A DNA stretch of 64,000 bases from Sipunculus nudus (lineage: Eukaryota > Annelida > Sipuncula > Golfingiida > Sipunculidae): positions 7,563,519-7,627,518 of the forward strand of contig CM049306.1 of NCBI GenBank assembly GCA_026874595.1, written 5' to 3'. Made by a program: the position numbers and the translations under genes. Below, one piece after another: positions 1 through 12,539 of the stretch. How positions within the stretch are numbered: position 1 is the stretch's first letter; each line of letters opens with the position of its first letter. The notes below the pieces were generated by a model. The model saw only the letters and a program-made list of their open reading frames with translations. It did no database searches and was not told the origin of the DNA.

Positions 1-1562
1 CCTGTGCAGTGTGGTGAAGGATATCCATGTACGTCACCTGGCATCTGTTACTTACCCTGTGTCTGATTCTGTGCAGTGTTGAAGGATATCCATGTACGTC
101 ACCTGGCATCTGTGATTTACCCTGCGTCTGATTCCGTGCAGTGTGTTGAAGGATATCCATGTACGTCACCTGGCATCTGTTACTTACCCTGTCTATGCTT
201 CTTTGCAGTGCTGAAGGACATCCATGTACGTCACCTGGCATCTGTTACTTACCCTGTCTCTGCTTCTTTGCAGTGTTGAAGGATATCCATGTACATCACG
301 TGGCATCTGTTACTTACCCTGCTTCTGATTCTGTGCAGTGTTGAAGGATATCCATGTATGTCACCTGGCATCTGTTACTTACCCTGCATCTGATCCTGTG
401 CAGTGTTGAAGGATATCCATGTATGTCACCTGGCATCTGTTACTTGCCCTGTGTCTGATTCTGTGCAGTGTTGAAGGATATACATGTACGTCACCTGGCA
501 TCTGTTACTTACCCTGTCTATGCTTCTTTGCAGTGCTGAAGGACATCCATGTACGTCACCTGGCATCTGTTACTTACCCTGTCTCTGCTTTTTTGCAGTG
601 TTGAAGGATATCCATGTACGTCACCTGGCATCTGTTACTTACCCTGCATCTGATCCTGTGCAGTGTTGAAGGATATCCATGTACATCACGTGGCATCTGT
701 TACTTACCCTGCATCTGATTCTGTGCAGTGTTGAAGGATATTCATGTACGTCACCTGGCATCTGTTACTTACCCTGCATCTGATTCTGTGCAGTGTTGAA
801 GGATATCCATGTACGTCACCTGGCATCTGTTACTTACCCTGTCTCTGCTTCTGTGCAGTGTTGAAGGATATCCATGTATGTCACCTGGCATCTGTTACTT
901 ACCCTGTCTCTGCTTCTGTGCAGTGTTGAAGGATATCCATGTATGTCACCTGGCATCTGTTACTTACCCTGTCTCTGCTTCTGTGCAGTGTTGAAGGATA
1001 TCCATGTACATCACCTGGCATCTGTTACTTACTCTGCATCTGATTCTGTGCAGTGTGGTGAAGGATATCCATGTACGTCACCTGGCATCTGTTACTTACA
1101 CTGTCTGCTTCTGTGCAGCGTTGAAAGATATCCATGTATGTCACCTGGCATCTGTTACTTACACTGTGTCTGATTTTGTACAGTGTTGAAGGATATCCAT
1201 GTACGTCACCTGGCATCTGTTACTAACACTGTCTGCTTCTGTGCAGTGTTGAAGGATATCCATGTACCTCACCTGGCATCTGTTACTTACACTGTGTCTG
1301 ATTTTGTACAGTGTTGAAGGATATCCATGTACGTCACCTGGCATCTGTTACTAACACTGTCTGCTTCTGTGCAGTGTTGAAGGATATCCATGTACGTCAC
1401 CTGGCATCTGTTACTTACACTGTCTGCTTCTGTGCAGTGTTGAAGGATATCCATGTACCTCACCTGGCATCTGTTACTTACACTGTGTCTGCTTCTGTGC
1501 AGTGTTGAAGGATATCCATGTACCTCACCTGGCATCTGTTACTTACCCTGCATCTGATTCTA
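1..1562. repeat. 65-bp minisatellite, about 24 copies
   Basis: Tandem units of 65 bp containing GAAGGATATCCATGTACGTC and CACCTGGCATCTGTTACTTA, with a few units shortened to about 62-64 bp towards the right end. The array runs off the left edge of the window and ends near 1562 in unique sequence. Each unit has a pyrimidine-rich stretch ending in CAG (CTCTGCTTCTTTGCAG), which resembles a 3' splice site on the plus strand. The open frames inside it are periodic and are a by-product of the repeat. Confidence 0.95.
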
Positions 1563-2181
1563 TGACTACAACTGGGCTGTCTTTAGACCCTGAACACAGC
1601 TTGGCTGCATGCTCTGCTACACCAGCTATTAAACCTGCTGACTGACTGGAACCACATCCACGGGCTGAAACACATCATATCTCAGTCAGGCTGGGGATCA
1701 TACCTTAAACTTAATCCTAACACTATGTGAACACAAGGATATTTTGGTTTCAAATATTAACATAATTTGAATAACACACACATTGGGTATGAAAGGAAGC
1801 ATTTAGGAGAAAGTATATTCCAAATATACTAAAACTCTGATCTGATTGGTATATGATTAAGTGTAAAAAAGAAAAGGTATGCCCGAGGAACTTTTAAAAC
1901 AGGAAATGTTTGCTAACAAAGAAATATTATTTGTTATTGTTACTGTTGTAAATTAAAAAGTCTTTTCATGACACTGGCACATAATCCATGCATACAATCT
2001 ATGATGATTATAGTACATATTTATCTTGGCTGTGACCATCTGTCTAACCATGTTCTCAGTTGTCAGTTGTAGTGGTTAAAAATTGACTTTCAACAAAACT
2101 GAAGCATTTTCATTGGGAAAGGATTTTTTTTAATGTTAGACCCTCTTGTGAATATTAAAATCTGGTGTAACATGTACTTAC
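1563..2181. other. Unique AT-rich spacer
   Basis: Unique sequence between the 65-bp and 83-bp arrays. The frame of the last 65-bp copy stays open to TGA at 1643-1645. Beyond that I see no gene, RNA or repeat. Confidence 0.5.
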
Positions 2182-2243
2182 CTCCAAGGCACATTCCCCG
2201 TGAGTCTGTACATACTGCCCCTGTCACACCCGGTACACTCATC
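2182..2243 (-). other. Candidate minus-strand exon at the edge of the 83-bp array
   Basis: On the minus strand a 62-bp segment is bounded by TTATGTTTTAG upstream and GGAG|GTAAGT downstream, a good acceptor and donor pair. Two of its three frames are open. One reads MSVPGVTGAVCTDSRGMCLG, a short Cys-containing stretch that loosely recalls EB/EGF-like modules, but I do not recognise the protein. The neighbouring 83-bp units repeat the acceptor and the first part of this segment but replace the CTTGGAG|GTAAGT end with more array. It may be a real exon of a gene running left on the minus strand, or just the oldest array copy. Confidence 0.35.
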
Positions 2244-5200
2244 CTAAAACATAAATACACAGCTCAGATATAAAGAGATCCCGTGAGTCTGTATTATACT
2301 GCCCCCACCATACCTGGTACATTCATCCTACAACATAAACACACAGCTCAGATATAAAGAGATCCCGTGAGTCTGTACATACTGCCTCTGTCACACCCGG
2401 TACACTCATCCTAGAACATAAATACACAGCTCGGATATAAAGAGATCCCGTGAGTCTGTACATACCTCCCCCACCACACCTGGTACACTCATCCTACAAC
2501 ATAAACACAAAGCTCAGATTTAAAGAGATCCCGTGAGTCTGTACATACTGCCCCCACCACACCCGGTACACTCATCCTACAACATATACACAAAGTTCAG
2601 ATATAAAGAGATCCCGTGAGTCTGTACATACTGCCCCCTCCACACCCGGTACACTCATCCTACAACATAAACACACAGCTCAGATATAAAGAGATCCCGT
2701 GAGTCTGTACATACTGCCCCCTCCACACCCGGTACACTCATCCTACAACATAAACAAAAAGCTCAGATATAAAGAGATCCAGTGAGTCTGTACATACTGC
2801 CCCCACCACACCTGGTACACTCATCCTACAACATAAACACAAAGCTCAGATATAAAGAGTTCCCGTGAGTCTGTACATACTGCCCCCTCCACACCCGGTA
2901 CACTCATCCTACAACATAAACACAAAGCTCAGATATAAAGAGATCCCGTGAGTCTGTACATACTGCCCCCACCACACCTGGTACACTCATCCTACAACAT
3001 AAAAACACAGCTCAGATATAAAGAGATCCAGTGAGTCTGTACATACTGCCCCCACCACACCTGGTACACACATCCTACAACATAAACACAAAGCTCAGAT
3101 ATAAAGAGATCCCATGAGTCTGTACATACTGCCTCCACCACACTTGGTACACTCATCCTACAACATAAACACAAAGCTCAGATATAAAGAGATCCATTGA
3201 GTCTGTACATACTGCCCCCACCACACCTGGTACACTCATCCTACAACATAAACACAAAGCTCAGATATAAAGAGATCCCGTGAGTCTGTACATACTGCCC
3301 CCACCACACCTGGTACACACATCCTACAACATAAACACAAAGCTCAGATATAAAGAGATCCCGTGAGTCTGTACATACTGCTCCCACCACACCTGGTACA
3401 CTCATTCTACAACATAAACACAAAGCTCAGATATAAAGAGATCCAGTGAGTCTGTACATACTGCCCCCACCACACCTGGTACACTCATCCTACAACATAA
3501 ACACAAAGCTCAGATATAAAGAGATCCCGTGAGTCTGTACATACTGCCCCCACCACACCTTGTACACTCATCCTACAACATAAACACAAAGCTCAGATAT
3601 AAAGAGATCCAGTGAGTCTGTACATACTGCCCCCACCACACCTGGTACACTCATCCTACAACATAAACACACAGCTCAGATATAAAGAGATCCCGTGAGT
3701 TTGTACATACTGCCCCCTCCACACGCAGTACACTCATCCTACAACATAAACACAAAGATCAGATATAAAGAGATCCAGTGAGTCTGTACATACTGCCCCC
3801 TCCACACCCGGTACACTCATCCTACAACATAAACACACAGCTCAGATATAAAGAGATCCTGTGAGTCTGTACATACTGCCCCCACCACATCTGGTACACT
3901 CATCCTACAACATAAACACAAAGCTCAGATATAAAGAGATCCCGTGAGTTTGTACATACTGCCCCCTCCACACCCGGTACACTCATCCTACAACATAAAC
4001 ACACAGCTCAGATATAAAGAGATCCCGTGAGTCTGTACATACTGCCCCCACCACACCTGGTACACACATCCTACAACATAAACACACAGCCCAGATATAA
4101 AGAGATCCCGTGAGTCTGTACATACTGCCCCCACCACATCTGGTACACACATCCTACAACATAAACACAAAGCTCAGATATAAAGAGATCCCGTGAGTCT
4201 GTACATACTGCCCCCACCACACCTGGTACACTCATCCTACAACATAAACACAAAGCTCAGATATAAAGAGTTCCCGTGAGTCTGTACATACTGCCCCCTC
4301 CACACCCGGTACACTCATCCTACAACATAAACACAAAGCTCAGATATAAAGAGATCCCGTGAGTCTGTACATACTGCCCCCACCACACCTGGTACACTCA
4401 TCCTAAAACATAAATACACAGCTCAGATATAAAGAGATCCCGTGAGTCTGTATTATACTGCCCCCACCATACCTGGTACATTCATCCTACAACATAAACA
4501 CACAGCTCAGATATAAAGAGATCCCGTGAGTCTGTACATACTGCCTCTGTCACACCCGGTACACTCATCCTAGAACATAAATACACAGCTCGGATATAAA
4601 GAGATCCCGTGAGTCTGTACATACCTCCCCCACCACACCTGGTACACTCATCCTACAACATAAACACAAAGCTCAGATTTAAAGAGATCCCGTGAGTCTG
4701 TACATACTGCCCCCACCACACCCGGTACACTCATCCTACAACATATACACAAAGTTCAGATATAAAGAGATCCCGTGAGTCTGTACATACTGCCCCCTCC
4801 ACACCCGGTACACTCATCCTACAACATAAACACACAGCTCAGATATAAAGAGATCCCGTGAGTCTGTACATACTGCCCCCTCCACACCCGGTACACTCAT
4901 CCTACAACATAAACAAAAAGCTCAGATATAAAGAGATCCAGTGAGTCTGTACATACTGCCCCCACCACACCTGGTACACTCATCCTACAACATAAACACA
5001 AAGCTCAGATATAAAGAGTTCCCGTGAGTCTGTACATACTGCCCCCTCCACACCCGGTACACTCATCCTACAACATAAACACAAAGCTCAGATATAAAGA
5101 GATCCCGTGAGTCTGTACATACTGCCCCCACCACACCTGGTACACTCATCCTACAACATAAAAACACAGCTCAGATATAAAGAGATCCAGTGAGTCTGTA

Positions 5201-8200
5201 CATACTGCCCCCACCACACCTGGTACACACATCCTACAACATAAACACAAAGCTCAGATATAAAGAGATCCCATGAGTCTGTACATACTGCCTCCACCAC
5301 ACTTGGTACACTCATCCTACAACATAAACACAAAGCTCAGATATAAAGAGATCCATTGAGTCTGTACATACTGCCCCCACCACACCTGGTACACTCATCC
5401 TACAACATAAACACAAAGCTCAGATATAAAGAGATCCCGTGAGTCTGTACATACTGCCCCCACCACACCTGGTACACACATCCTACAACATAAACACAAA
5501 GCTCAGATATAAAGAGATCCCGTGAGTCTGTACATACTGCTCCCACCACACCTGGTACACTCATTCTACAACATAAACACAAAGCTCAGATATAAAGAGA
5601 TCCAGTGAGTCTGTACATACTGCCCCCACCACACCTGGTACACTCATCCTACAACATAAACACAAAGCTCAGATATAAAGAGATCCCGTGAGTCTGTACA
5701 TACTGCCCCCACCACACCTTGTACACTCATCCTACAACATAAACACAAAGCTCAGATATAAAGAGATCCAGTGAGTCTGTACATACTGCCCCCACCACAC
5801 CTGGTACACTCATCCTACAACATAAACACACAGCTCAGATATAAAGAGATCCCGTGAGTTTGTACATACTGCCCCCTCCACACGCAGTACACTCATCCTA
5901 CAACATAAACACAAAGATCAGATATAAAGAGATCCAGTGAGTCTGTACATACTGCCCCCTCCACACCCGGTACACTCATCCTACAACATAAACACACAGC
6001 TCAGATATAAAGAGATCCTGTGAGTCTGTACATACTGCCCCCACCACATCTGGTACACTCATCCTACAACATAAACACAAAGCTCAGATATAAAGAGATC
6101 CCGTGAGTTTGTACATACTGCCCCCTCCACACCCGGTACACTCATCCTACAACATAAACACACAGCTCAGATATAAAGAGATCCCGTGAGTCTGTACATA
6201 CTGCCCCCACCACACCTGGTACACACATCCTACAACATAAACACACAGCCCAGATATAAAGAGATCCCGTGAGTCTGTACATACTGCCCCCACCACATCT
6301 GGTACACACATCCTACAACATAAACACAAAGCTCAGATATAAAGAGATCCCGTGAGTCTGTACATACTGCCCCCACCACACCTGGTACACTCATCCTACA
6401 ACATAAACACAAAGCTCAGATATAAAGAGTTCCCGTGAGTCTGTACATACTGCCCCCTCCACACCCGGTACACTCATCCTACAACATAAACACAAAGCTC
6501 AGATATAAAGAGATCCCGTGAGTCTGTACATACTGCCCCCACCACACCTGGTACACTCATCCTACAACATAAAAACACAGCTCAGATATAAAGAGATCCA
6601 GTGAGTCTGTACATACTGCCCCCACCACCCCTGGTACACACATCCTACAACATAAACACAAAGCTCAGATATAAAGAGATCCCATGAGTCTGTACATACT
6701 GCCTCCACCACACTTGGTACACTCATCCTACAACATAAACACAAAGCTCAGATATAAAGAGATCCAGTGAGTCTGTACATACTGCCCCCTCCACACCCGG
6801 TACACTCATCCTACAACATAAACACACAGCTCAGATATAAAGAGATCCCGTGAGTCTGTACATACTGCCCCCACCACACCTGGTACACACATCCTACAAC
6901 ATAAACACACAGCCCAGATATAAAGAGATCCCGTGAGTCTGTACATACTGCCCCCACCACATCTGGTACACACATCCTACAACATAAACACAAAGCTCAG
7001 ATATAAAGAGATCCCGTGAGTCTGTACATACTGCCCCCACCACACCTGGTACACTCATCCTACAACATAAACACAAAGCTCAGATATAAAGAGTTCCCGT
7101 GAGTCTGTACATACTGCCCCCTCCACACCCGGTACACTCATCCTACAACAAAAACACAAAGCTCAGATATAAAGAGATCCCGTGAGTCTGTACATACTGC
7201 CCCCACCACACCTGGTACACTCATCCTACAACATAAAAACACAGCTCAGATATAAAGAGATCCAGTGAGTCTGTACATACTGCCCCCACCACACCTGGTA
7301 CACACATCCTACAACATAAACACAAAGCTCAGATATAAAGAGATCCCATGAGTCTGTACATACTGCCTCCACCACACTTGGTACACTCATCCTACAACAT
7401 AAACACAAAGCTCAGATATAAAGAGATCCAGTGAGTCTGTACATACTGCCCCCACCACACCTGGTACACTCATCCTACAACATAAACACAAAGCTCAGAT
7501 ATAAAGAGATCCCGTGAGTCTGTACATACTGCCCCCACCACACCTGGTACACACATCCTACAACATTAACACAAAGCTCAGATATAAAGAGATCCCGTGA
7601 GTCTGTACATACTGCTCCCACCACACCTGGTACACTCATTCTACAACATAAACCCAAAGCTCAGATATAAAGAGATCCAGTGAGTCTGTACATACTGCCC
7701 CCACCACACCTGGTACACTCATCCTACAACATAAACACAAAGCTCAGATATAAAGAGATCCCGTGAGTCTGTACATACTGCCCCCACCACACCTTGTACA
7801 CTCATCCTACAACATAAACACAAAGCTCAGATATAAAGAGATCCAGTGAGTCTGTACATACTGCCCCCACCACACCTTGTACACTCATCCTACAACATAA
7901 ACACAAAGCTCAGATATAAAGAGATCCAGTGAGTCTGTACATACTGCCCCCACCACACCTGGTACACTCATCCTACAACATAAACACACAGCTCAGATAT
8001 AAAGAGATCCCGTGAGTTTGTACATACTGCCCCCTCCACTACCGGTACACTCATCCTACAACATAAACACAAAGCTCAGATATAAAGAGATCCAGTGAGT
8101 CTGTACATACTGCCCCCTCCACACCCGGTACACTCATCCTACAACATAAACACACAGCTCAGATATAAAGAGATCCCGTGAGTCTGTACATACTGCCCCC

Positions 8201-8412
8201 ACCACACCCGGTACACTCATCCTACAACATAAACACACAGCCCAGATATTAAAGAGATCCAGTGAGTCTGTACATACTGCCCCCACCACACCTGGTACAC
8301 ACATCCTACAACATAAACACACAGCCCAGATATTAAGAGATCCCGTGAGTCTGTACATACTGCCTCCTCCACACCCGGTACACTCATAAACACTCGGCTC
8401 ACATTTAAAGAG
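2190..8412. repeat. 83-bp satellite array, about 75 copies, with higher-order duplications
   Basis: Units of 83 bp built on GATCCCGTGAGTCTGTACAT, ACTGCCCCCACCACACCTGG, TACACTCATCCTACAACATA and AACACAAAGCTCAGATATAA. Variant-bearing blocks recur at fixed offsets. The block with the unusual TATTATACTG unit appears near 2290 and again 2159 bp later (about 26 units). Further blocks recur at +664 bp (8 units; for example 6230 to 6894). Read on the minus strand each unit holds TTTATGTTGTAG|GATGAGTG, an acceptor-like junction matching the candidate exon at 2182-2243. The 60-residue frames here are repeat artefacts. Confidence 0.95.
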
Positions 8413-9072
8413 ATCACAAGTGACAGATAAATTTAACTTCGCACATGATATTTCCGGTTCAAATATGATTATGACCAAAGATATTTGGTAATGTCCCTGA
8501 ACAATTAAACTTTCTACTCTGGTTTCAAATGTTGTCTTTAAGCAAGTCCCATTAGTAGCCTGCCATGGGGCTTTGGCATAATGTGTTACAAGTATATACT
8601 AATGTGTTACTGATATTCTTGATGACCATCATAAATGAACAGATTATAGTTTGTGGGTTTAAACCATAATCACTCTCCTAGGTTTCAAAAAAGCTTCAAG
8701 ACTTCTTATAATTATTATGTGTTTTTTAATATAATATTTTCATTGTGTGAACATAATTCCTGTGCTTGATCACTCATTTCTGCCAAGGAAGTTCAAGCAA
8801 TATATTAAGCAAAACCAGACAGAGGATATGATTTAAAGTTGGGGGTGATGTGTGTGAAGAGAATAGTACACAGAATCCAGTCTTCATGTAAAATGATTAA
8901 TAGAGGAGATACAAGAAAAAAAATTCCTCCGACTATTTCTTTCTACTGAAATGATTAAATACAGCACATCATGTCACATGAAAATAATTACCAGAGAGTG
9001 GTCTTGATCACGATTCAAATCCACAGTGTCATTTATATGATTATCAGTTATACATGCTAGAACCTAGCCCAA
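8413..9072. other. Unique spacer between arrays
   Basis: AT-rich unique sequence. No gene, RNA gene or repeat recognised. Confidence 0.4.
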
Positions 9073-10401
9073 ACATTCAGACTCCATTCAGGAATGAACA
9101 TTCCGACTCCATTCAGGAATGAACATTCCGACTCCATTCAGGAATGAACATTCCGACTCCATTCAGGAATGAACATTCCGACTCCATTCAGGAATGAACA
9201 TTCAGACTCCATTCAGAAATGAACATTCAGACTCCATTCAGGAATGAACATTCAGACTCCATTCAGGAATGAACATTCAGACTCCATTCAGGAATGAACA
9301 TTCAGACTCCATTCAGGAATAAACATTCAGACTCCATTCAGGAACGAACATTCAGACTCCATTCAGGAATGAACATTCAGAATCCATTCAGGAATGAACA
9401 TTCAGACTCCATTCAGGAACGAACATTCAGACTCCATTCAGGAACGATCATTCAGACTCCATTCAGGAATGAACATTTAGACTCCATTCAGGAACGAACA
9501 TTCAGACTCCATTCAGGAATAAACATTCAGACTCCATTCAGGAACGAACATTCAGACTCCATTCAGGAATGAACATTCAGACTCCATTCAGGAACGAACA
9601 TTCAGACTCCATTCAGGAATGAACATTCCGACTCCATTCAGGAATGAACATTCCGACTCCATTCAGGAATGAACATTCCGACTCCATTCAGGAATGAACA
9701 TTCCGACTCCATTCAGGAATGAACATTCAGACTCCATTCAGAAATGAACATTCAGACTCCATTCAGGAATGAACATTCAGACTCCATTCAGGAATGAACA
9801 TTCAGACTCCATTCAGGAATAAACATTCAGACTCCATTCAGGAACGAACATTCAGACTCCATTCAGGAATGAACATTCAGACTCCATTCAGGAATGAACA
9901 TTCAGACTCCATTCAGGAACGAACATTCAGACTCCATTCAGGAACGATCATTCAGACTCCATTCAGGAATGAACATTTAGACTCCATTCAGGAACGAACA
10001 TTCAGACTCCATTCAGGAATAAACATTCAGACTCCATTCAGGAACGAACATTCAGACTCCATTCAGGAATGAACATTCAGACTCCATTCAGGAACGAACA
10101 TTCAGACTCCATTCAGGAATGAACATTCAGACTCCATTCAGGAACGAACATTCAGACTCCATTCAGGAATGAACATTCAGACTCCATTCAGACTACATTC
10201 AGGAATGAACATTCAGACTCCATTCAGGAATGAACATTCAGACTCCATTCAGGAATACACATTCAGACTCCATTCAGGAATGAACATTCAGACTCCATTC
10301 AAGAATGAACATTCAGACTCCATTCAGGAATGAACATTCAGACTCCATTCAGGAATGAACATTCAGACTCCATTCAGGAATGAACATTCAGACTCCATTC
10401 A
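9073..10401. repeat. 25-bp minisatellite, about 53 copies, with a 500-bp higher-order period
   Basis: Units of 25 bp made of ATTCAGACTCCATTCAGGAA followed by TGAAC, with point variants (CCGACTCC, GGAACGAAC, GGAATAAAC, GATCATTC). The pattern of variants from about 9109 repeats from about 9609, so a block of 20 units was duplicated as a whole. The 92-residue frames at 9294 and 9794 are translations of the two blocks. Confidence 0.95.
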
Positions 10402-10779
10402 TGAAATGAGTATGAACACCTGTGGGGGAGAGTTTCCCCTCTGATTAAACACAACCTTAAACGGGAGTGTCATGCAAATAAAATGGGGATCATTGTAAAT
10501 TACCTAAAAATATCCAATAGATGGTGATTTCCATGATGCCCCCCAAGAACAGCCTCTCCTAAACTTTCCCAGCATGCCTTGCCAGGCTATAAACAAGAGC
10601 TGCTTGAGTTAACAACCAGAAATTTCTTTGTACCGCATGCGCCATAGTATCCCCGGACAATAAATCCCCCCCCCCCTTAAGAATAGGCCCCCATCTTCAA
10701 CAGCAAATATACTGACACTTGGCAAGTGACCATGGTTTCTTCAATCTATCAACTTGAGAAACAATATTTTTCACCAAAT
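10402..10779. other. Unique spacer with a short C run
   Basis: No gene or repeat recognised. A C tract lies near 10667-10677. Confidence 0.4.
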
Positions 10780-10990
10780 ATGGCTGTCAATACAGAGAAT
10801 CAATCTTGAGAAAAGGGGATAAATTTATACTATTAAAATGGTAAGGTAGGTGGCACCACCTGTCTGGTTGACAAGAAAACTCTCTGAGATGGATGTATAT
10901 GCCATTTGTAGACCAACACATTGAACTACTCCTCAGATATGAGTAATTTTCACCTAAAGCAAATGTAGGGATGGACGCCACATGAAAACT
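10780..10990. repeat. Left part of the outermost host repeat (GGTGGC[AG]CCACC family)
   Basis: This resembles 17545-17745 and 17800-18000 unit for unit: GAGAAAAGGG, then ATTTATACTA, the palindrome GGTGGCACCACC, CAAGAAAACTCT, and CACCTAAAGCAAATGTA. It breaks off after CATGAAAAC. The matching right flank resumes at about 17457 (ATTGCAGATGGCACCACC), so the intervening DNA is an insertion into one repeat unit. Confidence 0.7.
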
Positions 10991-12539
10991 AGATGTGTCG
11001 GAACGACACGAATGCCCCCGCCTTGGGCAAATTAGAAACATTTGTAAAATTTGGAAAATTTTTTAAGTTCAGGAGGTGTTGTATGGTCAAAAGTAGGTCA
11101 ACAAGGGCAAAATGCAAACTCGATCTGTAACGGGTCATTATCAAGCAACACACCAAAAATCATGCCAGTATATGCAGGCATTGTGAAAAAAGTCCATACA
11201 TGTGCATTTTCCATAAAAATTTCTGTCCTTAATGAAATTTTCTATGTTTAGGAGCCGTAAAAAAATCGAAAGTAGGTCAACCGGGATGAAACGCAAACTC
11301 AATCTGTAACTGTCATTATCTGCCCACACAAAAAAATCAGGGTGGTATCTGCAGGCATTGAGGAAAAAAAGTCAGTACATATGCATTTGTTATGAAAATT
11401 TATATTTTTCATGAAACTTTTTATGTTCAGGAGCAGTCAAATGGTCAAAAGTAGGTCAACTGAGACAAAACAAGAACTCGATCTGTAACTGGTCATTTTA
11501 TGCCTACACACCAAAAATCAGGCCTGTATCTGCAGGCACTGCGAAAAAAAGTCAATACATGTGCACCTTTTTATGAAATTTTCTATGTTAGAGCACCGTC
11601 AAACGGTCAAAAATAGGTCAACTGGGACAAAACGTGAACTTGATCTGTAACTGGTCATTATCTGCCCACACACCAAAAATCAAGCCAATATCTGCAGGTA
11701 TTGTGAAGAAAAGTCTGTACAAGTGTATTTGTCATGAAAATATATATTTTACATAAAATTTTCTATGTTCAGGAGCCGTAAAACGGTCAAAAGTAGGTCA
11801 ACCGGGACGAAACATGAACTCGATCTGTAACTGGTCTATATCTGCCCATACACCAACAAGGGACCTATGGGTCACGGCGCTCAGCTGATCATGATTGAAC
11901 TATAAATGTATCACCATTGTGATACTATATTTAGTCGACAAACCTTATGAATATCATGGACCTATTAGGCTATTATAAAGGAATATAATGTAATATGCAA
12001 GTAAATCATGTATGAAATTACCTGACTGATGGATTAATATGGAGTAAATATAGTGGTTTATTTTTTATTTATTTGGGAGCTGTTGAAAATAGCAATATAT
12101 TTGAGCAAATATGAATGCAATGACAGTACATTAAGCAGTGGTAGAATGATGATAAGGCTATTTGTTGAAGGATCTATAGTGTATAGAAGTCCGCAAGATT
12201 TCAATTTGACATATATAATGTTATTATTAACTATGCTGAAGAGTGGATTTATGAATTGTGACTGTATGACATGATATCTCTTAGGTCTTGACAAGGTACA
12301 TTATATTGATGCCCACCACATCTACATATTACACAATATTGGCATGATTTCTGGCACGTACATAGGCAACAAACAGTTATACAATATATAAAAATATGAA
12401 TATATCTGATTCAACTTGTTCTCGTTTACTGAGGCTGACATTGGGATGGGGTTCGGAGAAGGAAACAGTGTGGGCAGCAAGGAGGGTTGGATGTAGAGAG
12501 AAAAGGAGATAGAGAGAGAGGGAGGGAGCATTCAACAGT

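Noticed and set aside
2992-8478. Many 60-114-residue minus frames rich in Cys and Val
   Set aside because: They are the 83-bp satellite translated again and again, with no independent support.
1-10401. Regular repeats that could suggest a CRISPR array
   Set aside because: Units are directly adjacent with no unique spacers, the genome is eukaryotic, and no cas genes are present.
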